Source: Kroppenstedtia sanguinis | Lineage (GTDB): Bacteria > Bacillota > Bacilli > Thermoactinomycetales > DSM-45169 | Direction: 5' to 3' | Assembly (NCBI RefSeq): GCF_050433445.1 | Contig: NZ_JBNPXF010000019.1 | Span: forward strand, 3,257-67,256 | DNA length: 64,000 bases | Shown here: positions 1 through 7,327 of the stretch, one piece after another | How the letters are laid out: every line of letters starts with the position of its first letter | Numbering within the stretch: the stretch's first letter is position 1 | The notes under the pieces: model-generated | Database searches by the model: none | Told to the model about the DNA's origin: nothing | Seen by the model: only the letters and a program-made list of their open reading frames with translations | Translations under genes and position numbers: made by a program

Positions 1-952
1 AGTATTCCCGCTCCGGATCCAGAAGATTTATAACCTCTCCTTTTCCAGAAGTGTACACCTTCATATTGTGACTGAAAAGGTCCAACGCCCGACTCATATA
101 AAGAGGCGACCGACCCGAAACATGAGGAGTGATCAATACATTTTTCTGAGACCAAAAAGGATGGTCCTTGGGCAGCGGCTCCTTTTCAAACACATCCAAA
201 ATGGCCCCTCCAATGGACTCTTCAGCCAGCGCATTCAGCAACGCCGCCTCATCCACCACCGCTCCACGGCCCATATTGATCAGACAGGCAGTCGGTTTCA
301 TCCAAGCGAGTTCCCGCGCTCCGATCAACCCCTGGGTATGAGAGGTGAGAGGGAGTGTAACCACAACAAAGTCGGAAACTTTCAGCAACCTTTCCAGATC
401 ATGGGGAGCCACGATTTCATCAAAGAGGGGATGAGGTCTCCCGTCTGTGTTCATCCCCAGCACTCTCACCCCGAAGGCTTTCAATCGTGCGGCAATCCCG
501 CGGCCAATCGCTCCTGTCCCGAGAATGGAGACGGTTTTTCCCGACAATTCTTCGACATGCAGAGATGAATCCCATTCCCCTTGTCTTTGTCGATCCAGAT
601 ACTGATGAAGTCTTCTTGTCCACTGCAAGATGACAGCCACAGCGTGTTCCCCCATGGGAATTTCATGAATCCCGCGGGCATTAGTCACTTGGATCGACCT
701 ATTTTTCAATGCCGCAAAGGGCAGAAGCTCCACACCAGCACTGATCACATGAATCCAACGGAGTTCGGGAAAATCATTCACTTTCTCCTCATCCAAGTCA
801 TCCCCATAAGTGATTAAAATCTCTGCATCGGAAGCGACCTGCAACACACCCTGTATCTCTTCAAAAAAGGAAAATTGAACATCGGAAAATTCCTGGCGCA
901 GCCGATTTTGATGTTTCTCACTGATTCGCGCCGAGGACGCCACGTGGATCAT
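1..952 (-). CDS. D-isomer-specific 2-hydroxyacid dehydrogenase, 3' end cut by window edge
   Basis: My translation of the minus strand gives one open frame that runs off the left edge, about 317 codons visible. It shows the NAD-binding Rossmann motif GTGAIGRGIA, the downstream INMGRGAVVDE segment and the PHVSG motif with the catalytic His, which together define the phosphoglycerate dehydrogenase / hydroxypyruvate reductase superfamily. The substrate cannot be read from sequence. The ATG at 952 is preceded by GGAGGAG at good spacing; another in-frame ATG lies at 958. The gene begins 13 bases after the methyltransferase ends, so it is probably the last or a middle gene of a bcp-methyltransferase-dehydrogenase operon. 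Only a few C-terminal residues should be missing. Confidence 0.85.
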   Translation of the reverse strand, partial: MIHVASSARISEKHQNRLRQEFSDVQFSFFEEIQGVLQVASDAEILITYGDDLDEEKVNDFPELRWIHVISAGVELLPFAALKNRSIQVTNARGIHEIPMGEHAVAVILQWTRRLHQYLDRQRQGEWDSSLHVEELSGKTVSILGTGAIGRGIAARLKAFGVRVLGMNTDGRPHPLFDEIVAPHDLERLLKVSDFVVVTLPLTSHTQGLIGARELAWMKPTACLINMGRGAVVDEAALLNALAEESIGGAILDVFEKEPLPKDHPFWSQKNVLITPHVSGRSPLYMSRALDLFSHNMKVYTSGKGEVINLLDPEREY

Positions 953-965
953 CCCCATCTCCTCC

Positions 966-1745
966 TCAATCATGTACCATCTTAGTTGCTTCAATCACTA
1001 ATTCAGTGCTTTCGGGACCGAAGGGCTCTCTCCGGAAGTCTCCGTAACATCCGACCACCTCAAAACCGGTTAGACGGAGCAGATGAAAAAGTTCCGTTGG
1101 AAACACATAGCGCATGGAAAAACGGGTGCGCAATCGTTCCAGCAGTCTGCCATCCTTCTCATACCGTTCATAGTAACGAATCACATCCGCCTGCTGACGA
1201 AAATGGTCAAACTCCGTGTAATCATATACCTCCACGGTCTGATACGTCCCTGGAACACTAAACACCCCTCGGTGAACCAACCTTCCCTCCTCCTCCACCA
1301 GTTGGGGGATCTCAGGCACAAACACATTGAAAGCAAGGCAACCCCCATCCTCTAAATGATGACGGATCACCTGCAGGGCCGCCACCTGATCCCGAACGTG
1401 AAGAAGATGGAGGAAAGAACGGTATGGGATCACCACCAATTTAAAACGGCGTTTCAGGTTCAGTGTGCTCATATCTTCACATATCCACTGACATCGGTTG
1501 GACAAACCCATCTCTGTCGCTTTTTTTTCAGCCACAGCCAACATCTCGGGCTGCTTGTCCACTCCAACGACTTCCACTCCATGCTGTGCCATCCCCAAGG
1601 AGCAACGTCCAGTCCCACAGCCCAGTTCCATCACCGGCCCTTTTGCCTTCATCGCCAGATCGACATAATAGGTGACATCCCCGTCCAGCCCCTCTGAGGT
1701 CCAGTCATAATAGTCTGGCCATTGGTACATATGATCCTGTAACAA
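966..1745 (-). CDS. class I SAM-dependent methyltransferase
   Basis: The protein of about 259 residues carries the SAM-binding motif I VMELGCGTGRCSLG followed by an acidic residue at the end of strand 2 (VVGVDKQPEML), as in class I methyltransferases of the Methyltransf_11/25 type. The substrate is unknown. The open frame extends further upstream into bcp, but AAGGAGG sits 7 bases before a TTG at 1745, which I take as the start; the next ATG (1730) is too far from it. It lies 80 bases downstream of bcp on the same strand. Confidence 0.8.
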   Translation of the reverse strand: MLQDHMYQWPDYYDWTSEGLDGDVTYYVDLAMKAKGPVMELGCGTGRCSLGMAQHGVEVVGVDKQPEMLAVAEKKATEMGLSNRCQWICEDMSTLNLKRRFKLVVIPYRSFLHLLHVRDQVAALQVIRHHLEDGGCLAFNVFVPEIPQLVEEEGRLVHRGVFSVPGTYQTVEVYDYTEFDHFRQQADVIRYYERYEKDGRLLERLRTRFSMRYVFPTELFHLLRLTGFEVVGCYGDFRREPFGPESTELVIEATKMVHD

Positions 1746-1825
1746 AACGCATCCTCCTTCTCCATCCAAAAAGGGGTGAAGAAGCGATTCCTTCACCCCT
1801 GCCAAGCCAAGTGGGAGGTCAGCGA

Positions 1826-2296
1826 TCAATCCAAGTGCTCTCGAACCCAGTTTAAAGCTTCCTCCACATGCCCGTCCACTTTCACTTTGCGCCAAGCTTT
1901 GGCGATTTGTCCTTCTTTATCGATGATGAAGGTAGAACGTTCAATTCCCCATTTCTTTTTGCCAAATACATTCTTCTCTTTGTACACCCCATATGCCTTG
2001 GATACGTCGGCAGTTGAATCACTGAGAAGAAGAAAGGGGAGATGATGTTTCTGAATAAATTTTTCGTGGGATTGCAGATCGTCCAGACTCAATCCCAAAA
2101 TCACGGTATCCAAATCAGAGAAATCCTTCTCCCGATCGCGAAAATCGCAAGATTCGGTGGTACAACCGGGAGTAAGGTCCTTGGGGTAAAAGTAAAGAAC
2201 CACATGTTTCTTTCCCCTGTAATCTGAGAGGGAAACCTCTGTGCCATTAGATGCTGGCAGGCTGAACTCAGGTGCCTGCTCCCCTTCTCTTACCAT
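1826..2296 (-). CDS. bcp: thioredoxin-dependent thiol peroxidase (Bcp/PrxQ)
   Basis: This 156-residue cytoplasmic peroxiredoxin reduces peroxides at the expense of thioredoxin. The motif DLTPGCTTESC holds the peroxidatic Cys and, five residues on, the resolving Cys that is typical of the PrxQ subgroup with an intra-helix disulfide. The active-site Arg region and the IERSTFIIDKEG strand are also present. The length is normal for the family. The chosen ATG at 2296 is preceded by GGAGGTG at 5-base spacing, and earlier in-frame Met codons lack a ribosome site. It heads the small cluster with the methyltransferase and the dehydrogenase. Confidence 0.95.
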   Translation of the reverse strand: MVREGEQAPEFSLPASNGTEVSLSDYRGKKHVVLYFYPKDLTPGCTTESCDFRDREKDFSDLDTVILGLSLDDLQSHEKFIQKHHLPFLLLSDSTADVSKAYGVYKEKNVFGKKKWGIERSTFIIDKEGQIAKAWRKVKVDGHVEEALNWVREHLD

Positions 2297-2479
2297 ATGG
2301 GCACCTCCATTCATCATTTATCTTTATTGTAACAGATCGCCGTAGAAGTATCCCGTCAACGAAAGGTACCACTCCCCGCCAGGCTGTGATCTCGCCTCTT
2401 TCGTAAAAACAACTCCTCCGATGGTTGGATGAGATCCTCGCCTCCCACAGTCCAGCGCCCAGCTCCCCACCGATTCCCG

Positions 2480-2851
2480 TCAGAGCCTTCTTACCCACCG
2501 TGGAATGGATGGGATGCACAAGGGTGAGTGGGCAGGTGTCGGAATCGAGTAAAAACCTCCCTCTGAAGTGTCTCCTGCATCTTTTTGTTCCCTCACTCCC
2601 GGTTCGATCGGGGGGGGGATCGGTGGAATGGGGTTTTGACCTGGAATCTCCCGCTGTGGGGGAATCTCTGGTGGAGTGACCGGAGGACCTGTGGGCCCTT
2701 GTTCAGGAGGGATTGCCTCCGGGGGCGGCGGAGACAGACTGCGCCGGTTTCGATCGGAATATTGGATATTCATCGTGTTCCCGATATTGACAGAGCCACG
2801 ATTCGTCACCGTGGTGACATGGAGACTGTAGGTTTTTATACAAATATCCAT
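2480..2851 (-). CDS. GerPA/GerPF-like spore protein with proline-rich C-terminal extension
   Basis: This is a 123-residue protein. Its first 35 residues resemble the GerPA/GerPF family of small spore germination proteins (HVTTVTNRGSVNIGNTMNI, matching the SSAGSVNFGNTVNI signature of its neighbour). The rest is unlike the family: a long stretch dominated by Pro, Gln, Ile and Glu (PPPPEAIPPEQGPTGPP and similar) that is probably disordered. It begins 15 bases after the upstream GerP-type gene ends, with AGGTG 7 bases before the ATG, so the two are cotranscribed. GerP proteins act in the spore coat and help germinants reach their receptors; a role here is inferred from family and context. Confidence 0.7.
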   Translation of the reverse strand: MDICIKTYSLHVTTVTNRGSVNIGNTMNIQYSDRNRRSLSPPPPEAIPPEQGPTGPPVTPPEIPPQREIPGQNPIPPIPPPIEPGVREQKDAGDTSEGGFYSIPTPAHSPLCIPSIPRWVRRL

Positions 2852-2866
2852 CCCAATACACCTGCC

Positions 2867-3070
2867 TTAGACCTGGTCGATGATATCAGGATCGATGGCT
2901 TGGTTAGTTTCAAAATCGATATTGCGAGCAAAATCACCAATAGGTGAAGAACCTCCCAGAGACTTAGAATTGCTCTCGGCTCCAATATTGACGGTGTTCC
3001 CAAAGTTGACAGACCCGGCGCTGGATACACTGTGGATTTTCAGATTAAAGATGTTGTTGATGGTTCCCAT
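2867..3070 (-). CDS. spore germination protein, GerPA/GerPF family
   Basis: This 67-residue protein carries the core signature of the family (INNIFNLKIHSVSSAGSVNFGNTVNIG) over nearly its whole length, the usual size for GerPF/GerPA. GGGGAGGATGG lies directly upstream of the ATG. It sits between an Hsp20-like gene and a second GerP-type gene, with a GerPC-like gene transcribed divergently 0.7 kb away, so a broken-up gerP-like spore coat cluster is likely. Expression late in sporulation in the mother cell is expected from the family; I did not identify a sigma-K promoter. Confidence 0.85.
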   Translation of the reverse strand: MGTINNIFNLKIHSVSSAGSVNFGNTVNIGAESNSKSLGGSSPIGDFARNIDFETNQAIDPDIIDQV

Positions 3071-3138
3071 GATCCATCCTCCCCGCTGGGTCTATCCCAT
3101 GGTATGAACCGGAAAAGGGCCTTGTGCCTGTTTCCGGT

Positions 3139-3558
3139 TCAATCACGGATGCGAATGGTGTGAAAATCCGTATCCATACCGGCTCGTAATAACCGCACTT
3201 CCAATACCCCTTTCCGGTATCGTGCACTGCTGTTTTTCCGCACAACGGAGGTCCCCAACTTGATTCTGCGTTCAAAATCACCATAAAACCGTTCCTGAAG
3301 ATTGGCTTGATAGTGGGTATGCCGGGGATTCAACCTGCCCTTGATCAGGAGAGCATCATCTTCCACTCGTAACTGAATCTGATTGATATCCTCCACTCCG
3401 GGAAGATCGACCAAGACTAACACTTCATCCTTTCCATGAAAAACATCCGCCTTGGGACCCGATGATGGCATAGTTTCCATCATATCACCCCAAAAATCGT
3501 TCCCCAAAAATTTACGGGCCATTTCTCCCCATTTCATAAAATTCTGGTGGGGATCCAT
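3139..3558 (-). CDS. Hsp20/alpha-crystallin-like protein, probable spore-coat type
   Basis: The product of 139 residues has the alpha-crystallin fold pattern: KADVFHGKDEVLVLVDLPGV (strands 2-3), a DDALLIKGR strand, and a C-terminal KGVLEVRLL strand. The usual GVL motif is present, while the C-terminal IxI is weak (HTIRIRD). GGGGAGGAGGGG four bases before the ATG at 3558 decides the start over an upstream Met. Small heat-shock proteins such as CotM and CotP are spore-coat components in Bacillus; the GerP neighbours make a coat role more likely than a general chaperone role, but this is inference. Confidence 0.8.
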   Translation of the reverse strand: MDPHQNFMKWGEMARKFLGNDFWGDMMETMPSSGPKADVFHGKDEVLVLVDLPGVEDINQIQLRVEDDALLIKGRLNPRHTHYQANLQERFYGDFERRIKLGTSVVRKNSSARYRKGVLEVRLLRAGMDTDFHTIRIRD

Positions 3559-3769
3559 ATTTCCCCTCCTCCCCGGCAACAGTTTTTCTCAACTCCAGTC
3601 TATTCAAAAAGCACTTACGCTGATACTGAAATCAGTCCCGGGCATGATCAAAGGTAAATCAGCCATATACTGAAGCAAAGGGCTGTTGATTAAACAGTCA
3701 ATGGGTCGTGGAAAAAGGAGTCTGAGCACCCGGACCAAAGCAAAGTTGGAAACGGAGGTGCCCTGGGAT

Positions 3770-4153
3770 ATGTATGCTTATTTATGGGATCGGATCAATC
3801 AGCTAGAGCAGGAAATGGAAACCCTCCGTAAAGAGAATGAAGAGTTAAAAAAACAAATAGACACCATTCAACCCGTCGCAATCGAAAACTTGGTGTACAA
3901 AATACAGGAGCTGAATGTACAAACCCTGAGCGGAACCCTCAACGTCGGATTAACCACCCAGGGGGAAGGAGAGAATGTGAATGAGCTGATCGAAAAATTG
4001 CAGCGAGAAGGAAAGGCCCAGTTTGATCTTGGAGAGCCAACTCCTTCATCCCCCACCATCCCCACAGTAGATGAAGAGAGCTCCTCCGTCCAAGTCCCTC
4101 CCCCCGAAGATTCTCCCTCCGATTCAGAGACAGGTCCGTCCTCCCAACAATGA
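3770..4153 (+). CDS. GerPC-like spore germination protein
   Basis: The product begins MYAYLWDRINQLEQE and has an N-terminal coiled coil, then IENLVYKIQELNVQTLSGTL, which matches the conserved core of GerPC (a K/Y-x-I-x-EL-x-VQ-LSGTLNIGLT pattern), then an acidic Ser/Pro-rich tail. I choose the ATG at 3770 because GGAGGTG lies 9 bases upstream and the resulting N terminus matches the family; the frame is open further upstream (TTG 3686, ATG 3701) without good ribosome sites. About 127 residues, shorter than Bacillus GerPC (about 200). It is transcribed away from the GerPA/PF-type genes. Confidence 0.7.
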   Translation: MYAYLWDRINQLEQEMETLRKENEELKKQIDTIQPVAIENLVYKIQELNVQTLSGTLNVGLTTQGEGENVNELIEKLQREGKAQFDLGEPTPSSPTIPTVDEESSSVQVPPPEDSPSDSETGPSSQQ

Positions 4154-4284
4154 GATGGAGTCAGACATCAAAAAGGGGCGAGGATTTTCACATGGATGGC
4201 TGAAGCTCACAAGCGGCCGAAATGTGAAAATCAACCCTCCCTCGGACGACTTTTTTACAACGTTTCTAGTCCCGCGGGAATCCC

Positions 4285-4316
4285 CCTAAAATACGAAAGG
4301 CGGCTTCATGCCGCCC
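4285..4316 (-). terminator. rho-independent terminator after the spo0M pair
   Basis: A GGCGGC stem (4310-4315 with 4299-4304, loop of 5) is followed on the minus strand by TTTCGTATTTT. It starts 13 bases after the stop codon of the downstream Spo0M gene. Confidence 0.7.
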
Positions 4317-4328
4317 CGAATGGGTGAA

Positions 4329-5090
4329 TCAACCTGCATACTCATGGATCAGATCTGACAACTTTTTCTCCACTTCCTCATCTCCTCCCTGGATATCCTC
4401 GCCTGTCACTGTCATACGAAACGTCTTTTTATCCAGTTCCAGAGCCTCTTCCAAAGAGGTCATCAAATCAGTGGCCCGACGATCCACCTGGAAAATTATC
4501 TCTAAATAGTCCGCCCCGATATAGAACATCAGTTCCAATTTATCGAGAGTTCCTCGCAAATCCCCCGTGGGTTTAAACTGAAATCTTTGTATGAAAGGAT
4601 GACGTGAGAAAAAATAATCGAATTCAAAATCGATGTGAACCAATTGAAATCCGACTCGCTCCACCAACTGAAGGACTTTCTCCACCAGGGCATTGGGCAA
4701 CACTTCGATCCCGTCTGTATCATCGGGATTCACTGCCATGGAGATGTCCAATCCGGTTTTAAGATATACCGGGCATCCTCCCGTAGTGACCGGGGTATCA
4801 AATGGAAGCATAAATTCAAAGGGGATCACTTTGGTTTCCCGGGGGGCGATCTTAAATACTTCCGTCAACCGATGTTCTTCCATAACATACTCTTTTTGAG
4901 TTCCTTCCTGAAAATACAAAACAACCAAATATAGATAAATTTCATCAATCTCTTGCTCTACTTGACCGCCCTGGATAAAAATTTCCCCTTCGACCAGGTC
5001 TCCCTGCCGGTAACGGGATTCTTTGAGGCGTGTATCTACCTTGGCATTACCGATCCCGATACTTGCCAAAGCTTTATTAAAAAATGACAT
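4329..5090 (-). CDS. spo0M: Spo0M-family sporulation control protein (copy 2)
   Basis: A protein of 253 residues matching Spo0M over its length: it starts with FFNKALASIGIGNAKVDTRL, then a arrestin-like beta-sandwich with GDLVEGEIFIQGG and PVYLKTGLDISMAVNP. Spo0M is a soluble arrestin-fold protein that influences phosphorelay activity and cell division at the onset of sporulation in Bacillus. This copy lies 16 bases downstream of a second Spo0M gene, and both end at one terminator. The two paralogues share the domain order but are clearly diverged, so the duplication is not recent. Confidence 0.9.
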   Translation of the reverse strand: MSFFNKALASIGIGNAKVDTRLKESRYRQGDLVEGEIFIQGGQVEQEIDEIYLYLVVLYFQEGTQKEYVMEEHRLTEVFKIAPRETKVIPFEFMLPFDTPVTTGGCPVYLKTGLDISMAVNPDDTDGIEVLPNALVEKVLQLVERVGFQLVHIDFEFDYFFSRHPFIQRFQFKPTGDLRGTLDKLELMFYIGADYLEIIFQVDRRATDLMTSLEEALELDKKTFRMTVTGEDIQGGDEEVEKKLSDLIHEYAG

Positions 5091-5106
5091 GGATGTCCTC
5101 CTTCCC

Positions 5107-5856
5107 TCAGGATGTCAGCAGGGACTGGATGGTAGCAACCGGGCTGGAGGAGGGTTGGTCTGGATCCTCTTGATCAGAGGTCAGGGTCCCATCCGGATCA
5201 TCCAATAACCAACTAAAGGATGTGTTTAATGTCCTCGTCCCCCGGCTGATTTCCACTTCCATCCGAACTTCGCCTTCATCCACATCAAAGAAAAGATTTA
5301 ACTCATCCAAATATCCATGATATCTTTCTGCCGGTCGGAACTGAAAGATTTGAATGAAGGGAAGTAGTTTGGAATCAGGCAGATACTCATTGAACACGCG
5401 ATACATGATAAAACCGGAGCTCTCCATTTCACCGAGCACTCGCTCCACCGTCGGATGGGGGAACACCTCAATCCGATCCAGATCCGTCGGATCCTTCGCC
5501 ATCTTGATATCCAAACCCGTTTTCAGATAGATGGGGAAGCGGCCACAGGACATCGGGGTTTTTAGAGGTATCCGAAACTGAAACGGGATGATTTTGTACT
5601 CCTTAGCTTCAATTTCAAAGCTTTCGCTCAGATGGAACTCCTCCAAAATATGGGGAACACTTTTATCGTTCTTCAGATAATGGATCAACAAGTACATATA
5701 GATGTCGTCCACCTTTTGCCCGATTTCTCCCCCCCGGACCACCACCTCCCCTCGAACGAGATCTCCCGGCTGATACTGTGGAGAATCTAGCCGGGTATCC
5801 ACCCGGGCAGCACCCACTCCGAGACTGGCCAAAGCTTTGTTAAAAATAGTTTCCAT
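5107..5856 (-). CDS. spo0M: Spo0M-family sporulation control protein (copy 1)
   Basis: A Spo0M homologue of 249 residues: IFNKALASLGVGAARVDTRL at the N terminus, PGDLVRGEVVVRGGEIG, and FPIYLKTGLDIKMAKDP in the middle, the same landmarks as the adjacent copy. It is the first gene of the pair and lies 41 bases after fumC, so readthrough from fumC is possible. The start is preceded by a G-run and AAAGGAG. The distinct C-terminal sequence (Ser/Asp/Pro-rich last 30 residues) separates it from its partner. Confidence 0.9.
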   Translation of the reverse strand: METIFNKALASLGVGAARVDTRLDSPQYQPGDLVRGEVVVRGGEIGQKVDDIYMYLLIHYLKNDKSVPHILEEFHLSESFEIEAKEYKIIPFQFRIPLKTPMSCGRFPIYLKTGLDIKMAKDPTDLDRIEVFPHPTVERVLGEMESSGFIMYRVFNEYLPDSKLLPFIQIFQFRPAERYHGYLDELNLFFDVDEGEVRMEVEISRGTRTLNTSFSWLLDDPDGTLTSDQEDPDQPSSSPVATIQSLLTS

Positions 5857-5897
5857 CTCCTTTCATCCCCCCTTTAAAAAATGGGAGACCCGAAGAC

Positions 5898-7295
5898 TTA
5901 ACCGTCTCCGGGAATCAGATTGTTCGGGTTCAGAATCCGTTCTGCTTCTTCCTCAGACAGAATCTTCTCCTCCAAGATGACTTGGCGAACGGTTTTTCCT
6001 TCCTGGTTAGCCTTTTTCGCCACCCCCGCCGCCCGGTCATACCCGATCACCGGGTTGAGAACCGTCGCTAGGGCGAGGGATTTCTCCATCCACTCCCCGC
6101 AACGATCCGGGTCAACCTCCAACCCATCGATACAACGGCGACGCAACGCTTCCATTCCCTGAGTGAGAATCTGAATCGAGTGGAGCAGATTATGGGCGAT
6201 GACTGGCATCATCACATTCAGCTCCAACTGAGCGTGTTGACCTGCGGCAGTGATCGCTGCATCATTTCCGATCACTTGCACCGTGATCATATTCATCATC
6301 TCAGCCATGACAGGATTCACCTTGCCCGGCATGATGGAAGATCCCGGTTGGACTGGTGGCAAGCGGAATTCTGCCAATCCCGTCCGCGGCCCCGAGCCGA
6401 GCAGTCGTAAGTCGCTGGCCAATTTATCCAAGTGAACAGCTAACACCTTTAATGCTGCACTTGTTTTGAGAGCTCCACCTGTATTTTGCATAAAGGCGAA
6501 GCGGGATTCTGCCTGTCGAAAAGGAAGTCCAGTCCTGCGGGCAATCTCTGCCACCGCTTTTTCGGCATAACCCGCAGGGGTGTTGATCCCAGTACCGACG
6601 GCATTTCCGCCGAGACCCAACTGATACAAGAGGTCCAAACTCTCTTTAATCCCCTCTACAGCCTGTTCCAGAGAACCGATGTACCCGGACAGTTCCTGCC
6701 CCACTCGGAGGGGGACGGCATCCTGCAAATGGGTACGTCCCGATTTAACGATATGTCCGTATTGATCTTTCTTGTTCCGCAAGCTTTGAATCAGGCGGTC
6801 TGCAGAGGGGAACAAACCATGAACCAACTCTTCCGCTGCGGCGATATAGATGGCAGTATGGATGGTGTCATTCGTGGATTGGCCCCGGTTGACATCGTCA
6901 TTGGGATGAACCGATGAAGTATCCCCTACCTGGCCTCCAAGGATTTCAACCGCTCGGTTGGCGATCACTTCATTGGCATTCATATTCTGGGACGTTCCCG
7001 CTCCGGCTTGGTATACATCCACCACAAAGTGGTCGTCCCAACGGCCAGCGATCACTTCATCCGCAGCTTCGATAATGGCTGTCGCTTTTTTCTCATCCAA
7101 CTCACCACACACCTGGTTGGCATATGCTGCAGCCGCTTTGATCAATCCTTGAGCACGAATAAAACTGCGGGGAAGTCGCCAACCGCTGATCGGGAAATTT
7201 TCCACAGCCCGTTGGGTCTGGGCTCCGTAGTAACGATCCGCGGGGATCCGCACTTCCCCCATCGAATCCTTCTGAATCCGGTATTCATTGGACAT
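5898..7295 (-). CDS. fumC: fumarate hydratase, class II
   Basis: Fumarase C converts fumarate to malate in the TCA cycle; it is an iron-independent cytoplasmic tetramer. The 465-residue product has the superfamily signature GSSIMPGKVNP, the substrate-binding SGRTHLQDAVP segment (catalytic His), and VHPNDDVNRGQSTND. The length is normal. GGAGGTG five bases before the ATG gives a strong ribosome site. Class II and not aspartase is favoured by overall similarity, but the two families are close and a sequence search would settle it. Confidence 0.93.
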   Translation of the reverse strand: MSNEYRIQKDSMGEVRIPADRYYGAQTQRAVENFPISGWRLPRSFIRAQGLIKAAAAYANQVCGELDEKKATAIIEAADEVIAGRWDDHFVVDVYQAGAGTSQNMNANEVIANRAVEILGGQVGDTSSVHPNDDVNRGQSTNDTIHTAIYIAAAEELVHGLFPSADRLIQSLRNKKDQYGHIVKSGRTHLQDAVPLRVGQELSGYIGSLEQAVEGIKESLDLLYQLGLGGNAVGTGINTPAGYAEKAVAEIARRTGLPFRQAESRFAFMQNTGGALKTSAALKVLAVHLDKLASDLRLLGSGPRTGLAEFRLPPVQPGSSIMPGKVNPVMAEMMNMITVQVIGNDAAITAAGQHAQLELNVMMPVIAHNLLHSIQILTQGMEALRRRCIDGLEVDPDRCGEWMEKSLALATVLNPVIGYDRAAGVAKKANQEGKTVRQVILEEKILSEEEAERILNPNNLIPGDG

Positions 7296-7327
7296 GGAAA
7301 CACCTCCGGCATAATGGTCCCTCTGCC

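Noticed and set aside
68..817. Plus-strand open frames at the left edge
   Set aside because: They lie antisense to the 2-hydroxyacid dehydrogenase, which has clear motifs in the minus-strand frame that runs off the window.
3677..3705. AGGGCTGTTGATTAAAC resembles a MITE end
   Set aside because: No matching second end or 9-bp duplication was found nearby; it may be a very decayed end or chance.
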